Shown here in pieces: positions 21,037 through 32,050 of a DNA stretch of 64,000 nucleotides. Origin of the DNA: Opisthocomus hoazin. Lineage: Eukaryota > Chordata > Aves > Opisthocomiformes > Opisthocomidae. The translations under genes were made by a program, and so were the position numbers. The stretch is taken from contig NC_134417.1 in NCBI RefSeq assembly GCF_030867145.1, positions 5,991,577-6,055,576 on the forward strand. Direction: 5' to 3'. Positions within the stretch are counted from its first letter, which is position 1, and each line of letters begins with the position of its first letter. The notes below the pieces were generated by a model. The model searched no databases. It saw nothing but the letters and a program-made list of their open reading frames with translations, and was not told the DNA's origin.

Positions 21037-23437
21037 CCTAAAACTGGGTGGTTCGAGATGTCTGCTGGCTGGGCTGGTGCCTGGATGTGGCACCTTCTGT
21101 GGGCTGCACATCTGCAGCCCTGGAGAGATGGCAAAGGGACAGCAGGCTCTGCTCCAAATGCCACTACCATCCCCTGGGTGTCTTTGAGTGAGACACCCTG
21201 TCCCGGGGCAGCAGCTCTTGCATGGCTGAAAGAGAGATGGCTCGTCTGGCCCGGGGGCTGTTTGGGGAGGGACGGTCCCTCCCATGGTCAGAGAGGGTCA
21301 GGGCAAAGCTGAGGATCTCGCTGGGGTCCTGTGGCCATCCACTAAGTCCCAGTTCCAGCCACGAGCACCTCATTCCCCTGGTGCCAAACCGCAGCAGCAT
21401 CTCTGCAGCTTTGGTTCCTGCTTTTCCGCATTTCTCATTGGAGCCTGGAGGTTGGAGCTTGGTCCTTGCAGCATCCTTGGAGCTTGGCAGGTCCTTCACT
21501 GGCCCTGGTCCTTCCTTGTTCTTGTGTGTCTCCTCTCCTTTTCCACTTGTCAAATGTTAGAGCTGCACAGGGAAAGACAAGCTCATCGCAACCTCCTTAT
21601 GATGGAACACGGCTCTTTGAAAAGCCAAAAAATCCCCATCAGGACTGGGAAGAAAGGGAATTTCGTTCCCCTTACAAATAATCCCTATCTTTGTGGGGGA
21701 AGTTTGGCAACGCTGCAGGCCAGCCCTGCAGCCGGCTTCCCAGCAAACCAGTCGGGCAAACCGCGGTGCTTTCTCCCGCCTCAAGCCCCGGCTTGCTCCT
21801 TGGGCCAGCAGGAATGAAGCTCTCCCCGCCGGGCCTGCTGAACCTTTCCCTTCCCCCTTCCTCCCTCCCTCACCCCGCTGCCTTCCCCGGGGATCCCCCA
21901 GACCCACAGGTGTGCCCAGGGCTTGTTGGGGGGGCTCTCCCCTGGCTTCCTTCTGCTGGGGGCCAACGCTCCCCCCCCAAAGTCCTTGCGTCGGGCTTTG
22001 CATCCCGTAGCAGTTACGAGCCACCCCCAAGATGGGATGCTCCATCCACCCAGCCATGGGGCAGCGCGAGCATCCTCCATCACCGGCAGCAACTCCTCCA
22101 CGGTCCCCAGCGCCAGGTCCCTCCCGCAGCCCTTCCTCCCGGGCGTCGCGGCGGGGACGCGGGGCTCCTGCCCTCGCTGCCGGCGCAGGCAGGCTGGGAG
22201 AGCCGCCCCGCGCTTTGCTTTGCTGGGCTAAGCAGAAGCGGTTGGGCCGCGGCGCGAGCGCGGCAAATTCCTCATTCCTCTTCCCTGCGCTGTGCTGCCT
22301 GCCTGCCATCTTTGCATGCAAACAGTAAACAAGCTGTTATTATCCTGGATGCTTTGAATAACTGTGGCTATTTTTTCTCTTCCCAGTATTCTAAAAAGGC
22401 AAAAAATTCCCTGTGGTTTCTGAGTCAACTTTTTTTTTCTCGCTCTCTTTTCTTTCCTTCCCACCACCTCTGTGACCTTGAAAAACCAGGCGGACGAGCT
22501 CGCTGGCTCTCCCTGCTCGCACCCGCTCCCCAGCCATGCTCCGGCTGCCGCTCTCGCTGCTCCCTGCGGCCGGCAGCCGGCAAATTTGGGGCCAAGCCTG
22601 GTGGCGGAGCAGCCCCGGGCTGGCGGTGGTGGGCAGGATCCTGCCCATGAGGCACCTTGCCCGTCGCCTCCCCTGGCCCAGGCAGCTGGGGATGCTGAGG
22701 AGGCTGGGGATACCCCTGCAGGGAGCTGGGTAGGGCTGCAGGATGCCGCCTGTGCTCCTCGGTTTGCGTCCCCATGGGTTGGAAGACTTATGTCCGGGGA
22801 CGAAGCAGGCAGCCGGGAGCTCAGGGGAGCACGAAAGCAGCCTGACCATCCCGCCCTCGCAGGCAGCAGGTATTCCCCAGTTCACCCCGCAGGTCCCTTG
22901 GCAGGGCTGGGACTCCTGCCTCCCCTTTCCTTCCTCCTCATCCTCCCGCAGGAGTGCCCCGTAGGCAGCCCTCCACCTTTGCTCTGAGGTGTGATCCCCG
23001 AAAGCCCTCCCTGGACCCGGTGTGAGGGCCTTTGGGTTGGCACATGGTGGGCAGCGGCCAGGCAGAGGACGGCTGCGGCCAAAAGCCCCTCTCCAGCCTG
23101 GCCTTCAGCACCTGCAAGTCTCCAGGAGGTCAGAGCCGGTGGCCAGAGGCACGGGGTGGGTCAGGGCTCCCGCATCCCCACCAGCTCCTCCGGCTCCTCA
23201 AACGCAAGGGTTTTCTGGTGTGTGTGGGTTGGGTTCTTCCAGGGCTTCTTTCCCTCTCCTGGCTACATTACTTCACACGAAGAACGAGTCCGAGGCGTGA
23301 CGCCCGAGCGCTGGTCTGTGGGTCACGGATCCCTGCCGGCACACGGGGACGCAGGCAGCGCAGGCAGGGTGCACAGCAGGGCCAGGGCTGGCCGCAGGCA
23401 GGGGACAGCCCCACGCTCAGCTGCATCCCTGCCTGCC

Positions 23438-23478
23438 GGAGGAGGAGGAGGAGGAGGAGGAGGAGGAGGAGGAGGAGA
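23438..23478 (+). repeat. (GGA)n microsatellite
   Basis: About 13 uninterrupted GGA units. It is a purine-only tract that could form triplex or G-rich structures; no gene association is seen. Confidence 0.95.
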
Positions 23479-26400
23479 AGCCTGGCGGGGAGGGCTCCAG
23501 GGTGTTTCACCTTGGTAAAATTTTTGGGATGCTTTGGATACTCCGGCAACAGTGAGCCCCACGGATGGCAGCGGGGAGGCGAGGAAGAGGTCGGTGCCAG
23601 CTGGGATGCGGAGGACAGGCAGGGTCCACGCTGTGCCTCTTGCCATCGGAGGTTTAATGCCGATACGCGACGGCGCGGCTGGATCTCTGTTCACATTTCC
23701 AGCTGGAGCTAGGGCTCGGTTTTGACAGCGGTGGCGATGACCAACGAGCAGCTGATGAATTCATCCTCATGCAGCATCTCTGGGGGAAAACCAGCTCTGG
23801 GCATTTTCAAGGGGGTCTGTCTGTGGTGGGAAGGCACCAGGGTGGGAGCTGGGGCGTGGTGGGTCCCCAGGATGGGTGGGCTCCGGACACCAGCTCTGCG
23901 ATGGAGGAGCACCCACAGGGACATGTCAAGGCGAGCATAGGATAAAAGGCTTCAGGACTGACAGCTCTCTTGGGGTAACAAGAAAGTGCTGGTGAGTGGG
24001 ACAGGGGCGATTCAAAATCTGGAGAGATCCAGGCGTGAGGCCTCACCTCCAGGACCGAAGGCTTCCCGGGAACACAGGAGTGGCAATAACCAGACAAGAA
24101 AGCAGGAGCAAAGGGCTCTCCCCTTGGCAAAGCTGGGTTGCAGGAACTCCCAGCATCGCTGAGGATGGCAGGGACCCCCAGAGACCCCAGACCACCTCCC
24201 CTCACCTGGAGCAAAGCCACCGCAGGAGACTCAGGACCTCGTCGAGTGGAGCTGCCATTGCCCGTGGGGATGGGGGTCCCCCAGCATCCCGGCTCACCTC
24301 ACCGGCTCAGCAGAGGACTCGCAGGATGCTGGCCACAACGGCCACCACTAAATGAAAGCAGTGGGCAAGCTGATCGGAGGCACAAACAGAGACAACAGCT
24401 GAGCACACGTTAATTTTAAGCTCCTGCCTTATAGTGGGGGGGCTCGGAAATCAGCCGTGGCTTGGGGACATCTCCTACGTGCCTGTCCTCCCGCAGAGCT
24501 CACACGATGCCGTCTCTCACTGCTCATGATGCCCATTATACTACTCGTGTGTGTAAATTAAAGTATTTATGTATCTCTACATTCCCTGACAGCTGTAGGT
24601 GGGTTTTGTTATGTAGGGCAGCAATAAGTGTCCCGGACGTCACGCACATCACCTGGGATCAGCGGTTCAGTGTCAGTGAAGGGGAGAGGTGCAAGAACAA
24701 TTTCTGAGTGAAATACATTTTTTTCTAGCTAAACATTATTCACGTCACCCCCGCCAGTGTTTGAATTGTCCATGGCCCAAGATGCCTTTTTATTTCTCCA
24801 TTTATTTTGACCAGAAAAAAACATCCCAAAGTGTGTTTCACTGCGACATTCTGGAAGCCCGACTTCCCACCAGGCAGGGGTTGTTTTCTGAAGGTTTTCA
24901 TTTTCGAATGTGCCACTGAAAATATTCAAGCAGAAATTGGAAAGAAAAGGAACTGAGCATCCTGCTGGAGCTCCTGTGGGTTTTTTTTTTTCTCTTTCCC
25001 GTTGGGTTTTGCTGCAGCAGGAAAGCTTCAGAGGTTCGTGGCAGGTCCCAGCACACCATGCCGGCAGGACCGGCACGAGCACATGGGGCTGGATCCGTCA
25101 CGGAGCGAAGGGCAAGTCCCCAGGGCTGCAGGGCCAAGTCTTGCAAGGCGCTCAGGCCAAATGGCCGAAGGGAGGCAGGGATTAATTAATTGGATGGAGA
25201 AAAATTGTGGTGGTTAGAAGCTCTTTTGGAAGCAGAGGAGCTCGGAAGGGGGATGAGGCTCGCGGCCCTTCCTCGGCGGGATGGGCAAAGGACGCTCAGC
25301 CGCAGGGGATGGCGATGGTCAGAGCCATCGCTCGGGGCGGCGAAAGCCTTTAAAAACCACTGAACTTCATTTCCCAGGTCTTAACACCAGCACTGAGTCA
25401 CTGCACAGCAACACTGCTCACGAAATTTCAAGTGAAACATTCTGCCACACAGAAATGGCTTGGTTTCTTTTTTTTTTTCTTTTTAAATAAAAAAAATCTG
25501 TCTTCTTCCTTCCAAGAAAAATTGGACATTTGGCCTTCCTACCCACTGGGGGGGAAAGGTTTCATCATAATTTTGCTTCTCTCTCCACTTCAGAGCTAAA
25601 ACTCCTCTAAAAAGTCAAGAGTGTAAGAATTTGTGTTGGTTAACTGAAGACAAGGTGCCTATTTCTCACTGTTCTCATGCTTCGGAAAATCACAGAAATA
25701 CTCAAATTTGGGGAAAGCAGTTAGCTTCAGGCCAAGGGCAAGTTTTAACTCCTGATGCTTGAAATTATACACGTACAAATCTTCCTTGAAATTTTTCACT
25801 GGGTGTGGGGGGCAGAATCACTTCCCTTGAATTTCCTAATTCTTCAGCCGAGGAAATCACAGCGTGTTTCATCTCAAACTGACCCTTCGAAGCCAAGCGC
25901 TGCTCCTTGGCGGTGCTTTTCTCCCTGGGTCACTGCACGCCCGTAGGCTGAAGTGAGGATGGGATGCCTCAGCCACCATCCGAGGGGGATGGGGGAGATG
26001 CCCGGTCCCCACGGCGGGCACAGGGTGTGACCCCCTTCCCTGTGTGCCCCCTCCCGGGGAGCCCGGCTGCCCCAGCTGCCTGCCCCGCTCGCTCCCTCCC
26101 ACCCGCGCGGGCTGGAAGCTGCGGGGAGAGGGGTGAGAAAGGCGTTACAGAATCTTAAATGAAAAAAACCTGAGTTTCAGGGAGAAAAACACAAACAGCG
26201 AGAGGCAGAATGTGAATTTTGGCCTCGGTGGAAAATGACACAGGCTGGAAAATATTCCCACCCGCATTTTTACAGCCTTAAAGCGCGATCCTATTTTTTT
26301 TTTCCTCTTGCATAGGGTCCAGCATGAAGTAACACTACACTGGCGGAGCCCAGCCTTGCGATCCCATGGCATGCCCCAGGAATTCGTAAGCAACGCCGTA

Positions 26401-26612
26401 TTTGCCAAGTAAACAGGGGTCGGTACAGAGGGTAGGTCAGGGCCACGTGTGCCCAGACCTGCCGGAGAGCAGCGCCTGCCGCTTTCGGGAAGCGAGGGCA
26501 AGACTCCGCCACCATGACTGTCCGTCCTGGAACTCCCGGCATGTCTTGGACCCACCAAAGGTTTCGGAGTGTGTTTCCACGGTAACCAAAACATTATTTT
26601 TTCCAGCTGTCC

Positions 26613-26649
26613 AAAAAAAAAAAAAAGTGGAATTAAAAAAAAAAAAAAA
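26613..26649 (+). repeat. Paired poly-A tracts
   Basis: Two A runs of 14-15 bases separated by the 8-base spacer GTGGAATT. There is no recognisable retrocopied sequence upstream, so I do not call a processed pseudogene. Confidence 0.8.
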
Positions 26650-29049
26650 GAAACGTAACCAACGGAGGAAATTCTAAGAAAATGAAATCAGACGGAAAAT
26701 TGGCAGGCGGATCCCTCTCCCCAGCCCTCCCTGACGAACGTTGGCTGGGGACGGGCAGGGAAGACGCTCGTGGTGTGAGCGAGGTCCCCTCCGCACAGGG
26801 AAGCACACCAGGGCCACGCTCGCCAGCCAGGGCTATTCCCGAGCTGCCGCCCAGGAGTGGCTCCGTCCCGGAGCACAGGTGCCACGGAGACGTTACCCCA
26901 TGGCGGCTATTTCATGTTGTGTCCCTGCAGAGTTAAATGTGTCTCTGCAGCACCCGGGAGGCTCCTCTACGGGCCCAAACACAACCAGCTTCTGCCCCAA
27001 AGCCCTATATTTTCAGCTTGGTCCTCACTCCTCTTCCACTCATTTTTCTCCCCGTCTTGCTCGGCTTTGTGGCACATGTGTTTAACCAGCAGCGTTGCTT
27101 TTTCTTCAACACTTTTGGCTGGCTCCAAGGCTGAGGGGTGTGCAGAGCTGGCCTGGCTCGGGGGGACCACGGGTTGGTGGGGAAAGGCTCAGCATCACCC
27201 AGCACCCTGGCTTCCCCATGCAGATCAGCAAGACCAGGTCATGAGTCCCAGCTATTTTATTTTTGCTCTCTGCTTTCTTGTTTATTGCTGGTTGCAGGAC
27301 ATGATCCCTGCTGTCCTCCTCTTCTATGACAGGCATTTGCTGGCAGCGCTGCCGAGCAAGCTCCAAGCTGGCAGTGAGCCCCTGCTCTGCCACAGAGCTG
27401 CAGCCAGAAGGGTGTGAGGGAAGCCAGGCAGCTAACGCAGGAGAGCCCACATTGGCTTTGCAAGGTCCGAGAGGGCTGTAAGGGAGAAGACGACCCATGC
27501 AAGAGAGGGACTGAGCTCCAGGAGGCAGCTGGTAGCTTTTTGGGCATTGGTGCTGCAGAGGAATGGGAACGAACAATGAACGTCACCCTCAGGAACGCCG
27601 CACCATGGGCAGCAGGAGGGCTTGCTCAGGAGGCTGAGGTTGCAGAAAGCATTGCTCTGTGGTAAAGCACGTCAGACATCACATCACCCCCCTTGGCTTC
27701 TGCTTGCCTCCAGGCAGGAGAGCCAGCCCTTCCAAACCACACGCTCTTCCTGCTCCAGCAAACATCATCTCCACTCGCATGGACCAAACACCATCTCCAT
27801 TCCATGGTCCATCTCGAATCCCACTGGTGCTTGGAGGCTGGTGCCCCAGCAGGTGGGACAGTACTGAAAACGACTCTGAACCTGGAGCATCTCCAGCTCC
27901 ACAACCTGTCCTGGCACCGGCACTGGGGAGCCTTGGTGCTAGTACTAGGGATCCTCGGCACGACCACAGCACAGATACTTCAGAATCATGAGCATACAGC
28001 TCCTGTTGTGCTGTGGATCCCTCTTGCTGCCTCCACACACAGCCTCACATTGCACAACCGAAGCGCAGCTGTGCATCTCCCGGACTGTCAGATCTTGCTC
28101 GCGCGCCAGGGAACAAAATCCTGGGATGACAAAGCAGCAGCATGCCAGCGTGAGCTCCACCACTGTAAAACAAATACGAGGCTTAACCCTTGAAAGCCAG
28201 CATGGGCAGAGCTTTCCCAAGCATCTCCATCTGGGGCCGACTGTTCCCACCATCGGTCCAAAACAAGCTTAGTCCCTTCCTTTGCTGGAAGAAGAGGGGC
28301 AGATGGCCATAGTGGCGGGTTTGCTTTCTGGGCTTTGCTGTTCCTTGAAGGTGTCTTTTTGGGACAACGGGTCTCTCTGCCGCTCAGCCCTGCTGTCCTC
28401 CTGTGCTAGGTGGCCGGGGACATGGGCCATCTACTTCTGCGTTTCGACAGCAGGCTCTGACAACAGAAAGATGTGGGGTCCAATGTGACTGCGCTACTCA
28501 TGGACACATCCAGGGCTCAGGGAGAGTCGGTGTCCCCTGCTGCAGACAAGAATTTGCCGGGTAACCCTGGACGCTCCCAAAGCTTGACTTTAAGAGCATG
28601 ATGAGAAAATGCTGGCCGGCTCCAACGTGCCAAGGCAAGCACTGCCTCTTCCTTCAGGTTCTGCAACAAATCGCTGGTGCTTTTATTTTGTGCAACACCT
28701 GGAGACTTTCCAGAAGCTGGGGCAGGTAGGGGAGGTACGGGAGCCTCCTGGGAGCAGCAGGGCAGCCTGCGGTCCCGCACCGGGTGTTCGCTACCGAGCT
28801 CCATCCTGGCACAGCGGGTCAGGATGGCGTCGCCATGCTCACCTCCAACCTGGGCGCAGGACCAGGGTGGATTTTGTGATACATCATTTCATTTTATCCT
28901 ATTCTCAAACCACAGTTACCCAGAGGCTGGGGATAACCCTCCTCTTGTATTCTGGTGTTGTTCAAAAATGACAATTTCACAAATTCTTTCGAAACTCCCC
29001 AACTTTCTCTGCTTCCCTGCAATCTTGGGGCTTCATCGTCCTTGAAAAC

Positions 29050-29530
29050 CTGTGGAATGAGCAGCATTTCCCTGGTGTCATAACGCTGACGTAACAGGGT
29101 GGTGAATCAGTGGGGATCTTTCTGCCTGAGCCATGTTGTATCATTGTTATTGCTGAAGTTCTGCTATTTTAAGCCACAAAGCCCTGTACAATCCTGTCTA
29201 AGTAAATGGCGAGTCACTCTGTCGTATCTGATTTCAAACCTATGAACTGGTGAGAACTGTACTAATGCAAAACTATTCTGGTTCATGAGACCCCACTGCA
29301 AGCAAACTGGATGCCATGCAGTAATCCAAGTGGTGTGTAACATTATAAAACGTATAAATAGCCCTTGTGGGCCTTCGCCTGGGTGTGTTGGAGGGGCAGA
29401 GGGAATTATAAGCCCGTGTTTGCCTTAGAAAGATGAGCTGAAAGCTAGCAATGCGTTTAGGGCTTGAATTTACATTCAGTTCTCGTTTCTGCCACAACGT
29501 AGATGCCAAAGCAGGTCAGCTTTGCTTAGC
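29050..29530 (+). other. AT-richer segment with TATA-like cluster
   Basis: TATAAAA at 29344-29350 and TATAAATAG at 29353-29361 lie in an AT-richer island within GC-rich surroundings. The arrangement resembles a core promoter or a solitary LTR, but I could not find both TG...CA ends, a polyadenylation signal or a target-site duplication. It is left unassigned. Confidence 0.25.
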
Positions 29531-31479
29531 AGAAACCCCTTGAGACCTTTAGCCTGCACTGCCTTTTCTGGGTCTTTAAGTAACACCCAGAAAACCAGGG
29601 TGCTCGGTTCCTAAATGGTGGTCCCCACTTTGCCACCTGGACGCAGCATTCCTGCCGCCAACCTGCCGAGGAGGGGTTTGCCACACGCTCCTGCCTTCTC
29701 CAGACCTAGAGCTGCCTGCTGCATTGAAATCAACCCACCCAGCAGCCTCCAGCACGCCTCATGCTCTCCCGACTTTTCCAAGAAAAAGCTGACGTATCTG
29801 CAGATTGAGGGGCAGAGGCCACGGAGCCACGGAAACAAGGAGAAGCGGTTCCCCAAATGTCCAAGCAAGATGCGGCCCATACGGGGAGACCCTCCGAGCG
29901 CCTGGAGGTGATGGGGGAGTCCATCAGCCCCTGGGGTTACTGCAGCTGAGCCCCGCTCCGATCCCGGCATCCCCCTCACCCAGGGCGAGGGGTGAATGAA
30001 CTGCAGCGCTGGAGTTTGGAGCGGACACTATGTCCACATTCTTCAGCCCGGGACCGGGAATGTCAGCTCCTGTCCCAACGCCAAGGGCTCGCATTCCTCC
30101 CCGATGCTGCTCCCAAAAAATGCCAGCCCCGAACGGTGCTGGGGAGAGGGGTGCTGCTTGGTCCAGGGGGACAGGAGGAGACGTGCTAAGCCTGCAGAAA
30201 AGCCTTTATCGTGCTGGCGGACATGTGGCAGAGCCAGGCAGGGGTTAGCATGTGTGTGCTCGCGTGTGTTTACTAAACAGTGCTCCCAGCGAGAGGGAAT
30301 GGCTGGAATTCACCCCATCGCTCCCCGCCAGACCCCAGGGACACGCAGGCGGACCCAGGGAATTTGCTCCTCCAGCCTGTTGCCATGGCCGCATATTTAG
30401 GAGACTCAAGCAGCAAAAAAAAAAAAAAAGAAGAAGAAAACCAAAACATTTTATTGGGAGGGAAGAAAAATAGCAGGCAGAAAAAATGCAGAAGAGTAAT
30501 GAGAAGGACTAGCAAGTTCAAGAAATGTATTAGATCATCCTTAGAAACTGGTGTCTGAGGAGTTCTCCGTAGCTCAGGCTTTTCTAATATTTATTGTGTG
30601 TTATTTAAACCGTGACTCCTGGCACCAGCTGGTGCTCAACGGCACTGCTCAAAAACATCATTAAAAGCTAGTCCTGGGCTCCAGGATCTCTTGCGAGGTC
30701 CTGGAAAAAACCCATCCAGGCTGCCTGCAGAAGGCAGTCCGCTCCCAGGCGAGCTGCTGGCAGGGTGGCAGCAGGGGCGTATCTAGCAAGCGTGACGCGG
30801 GGCAGAGCTGGCAAGCAGAGTAATGTGGGATATAAACTACGAGCAAGATAAAATCCTTGGCGAGGCTAAGCGAGGACAGGCCGGTGGCTGGCTCCAGCGT
30901 GAGAACGCAGCTGAGCAGGGGCAGGACTCGCCTTCCCGTCACCGGCTGAGCGAAGGCGAGGTGCAAACCTGCAGGCAGGCCGGTATCCCTGGTGCCTCTG
31001 ATCCTGAAGGGACTGGTTTTTATCGGTGCACTGGGTATTTAAAATCACTCCGTGGGCAGCTTTTTACGAGCAGGTTCCGGCACGCGGTTTATGAAGCATC
31101 GCTCCCTGTGCTATGTGCCCATGACGTGCCGGCAAAGCATCCCTTCCTTGTGGAGAGGCGATGCCCGGCATCGGGAGCCTGGTGTTCCCACTCCGGCCAA
31201 GATGGTGCAATCCTGGCTCATTTGCCTCTGTGGAATCAATGTGGGTTCGTGTGGGAGCGACAGGCGTGCCAAAACCCATCTGGTTTTAAAACCCTGCAGT
31301 GTTCCGGCACCCTTGGCTCACTACTCGTACCTCCTGGGAAGAGTCTGGCTGGGCAGCAATGTGGGATTCCCTGTCCCGGGTGTTAATTACGAGACACGGG
31401 AGTGGAACGCGGTCTCTGCCCGTCGCCGGCTGACCCACCCCATGCTGCAGACCCCCGGGGCCGGGGGCCCAGCCAGCGT
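29531..31479. other. Intergenic DNA
   Basis: No gene recognised. A poly-A/(GAA) tract lies at 30415-30440. Several overlapping open frames of 60-190 codons show no domain. Confidence 0.45.
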
Positions 31480-32050
31480 GCTCCCCGGGGATGAAACGGG
31501 GGCCAAGAGGACGTCCAGTTACGGGAGAAGCCACCCTAACACAGAGCGCAGGAGGGTTCGGGGGTGTGGGGGGGGGTCCCGTGGGCCACGCCGGCGGGGA
31601 CGCGCTCAGCCCGGCGGGAAGGGACGCTGCCAGGCCAGGACCCCCGGCGCGGGGGGTCTCGCAGAATGAGCGGCGGGGCCTGGCGGCAGGGCCTGCGCCG
31701 GCGCCGACGGCGGGGCCTGGGCCTGACGGTGGGGCCTGGGCCTGGCGGCGGGGCCTGGGCCTAGTGGCGGGGCCTAGGCCTGGTGGCGGGGTCTAGGCCT
31801 GGCGGCGGGGCCTAGGCTTGGCGGCGGGGCCTGGGCCGGGCCTGGCGGCGGGGCCTGGGCCTGGGCCTGCGGCGGGCAGTGCCACCTAGCGTCCCCGCTC
31901 CGCTCCGCCGCAGCAGCCCGGCTCCGTCGCAGTCCCGGTTCGGCGGCACACGCTCTGCCGAACCTGCTCTCTCTCCGCAGAAGCCCTAGGGGGACGTGGC
32001 AGCTCCAGCCGTGGCTCGCACCTGGGGACGGTGCGGAGCGGCCTCGGTGG
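31480..32050 (+). promoter_or_regulatory. Intergenic CpG-rich patch
   Basis: A CpG-dense stretch of about 570 bases midway between the two genes, partly made of the G-rich minisatellite at 31672-31876. A pyrimidine tract ending TCTCTCCGCAG at about 31980 looks like a splice acceptor, and AATAAA signals occur downstream at 32503, 32790 and 32803. This could be an unannotated non-coding transcript promoter or simply a repeat-generated CpG patch. Confidence 0.3.
31672..31876 (+). repeat. G-rich 19-bp minisatellite (GGGGCC-containing)
   Basis: Eight or so copies of a unit close to TGGCGGCGGGGCCTGGGCC, with T/A variants (taggcc, tagtggcg). Each unit carries a GGGGCC hexamer. The + strand is G-run-rich and could form quadruplexes. 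It makes long Gly/Pro/Arg/Ala open frames that I reject as genes. Confidence 0.92.

Larger units (their letters stand above)
21037..29049. other. Intergenic DNA, GC-rich
   Basis: No exon or repeat family was recognised. Simple repeats: (GGA)n at 23438-23478, poly-A tracts at 26613-26626 and 26635-26649, and T/A runs at about 25469-25497. A small motif cluster lies at 22311-22332 (palindrome TTTGCATGCAAA and forkhead-type GTAAACAA), with a CATTCC core at 22273-22278. A TTAATTAATT homeobox-type palindrome is near 25182-25191. Confidence 0.45.

Noticed and set aside
20669-21312. Repeat-protein-like frames on both strands
   Set aside because: Produced by the 39-base minisatellite, whose unit length is a multiple of three.
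26580-26650. Poly-A tracts as the tail of a processed pseudogene
   Set aside because: No recognisable coding sequence or target-site duplication precedes them.
31876-31900. CTCF-like GCCACCTAGCG
   Set aside because: Matches only the first half of the CTCF core; the second half diverges, so it is not supported without occupancy data.
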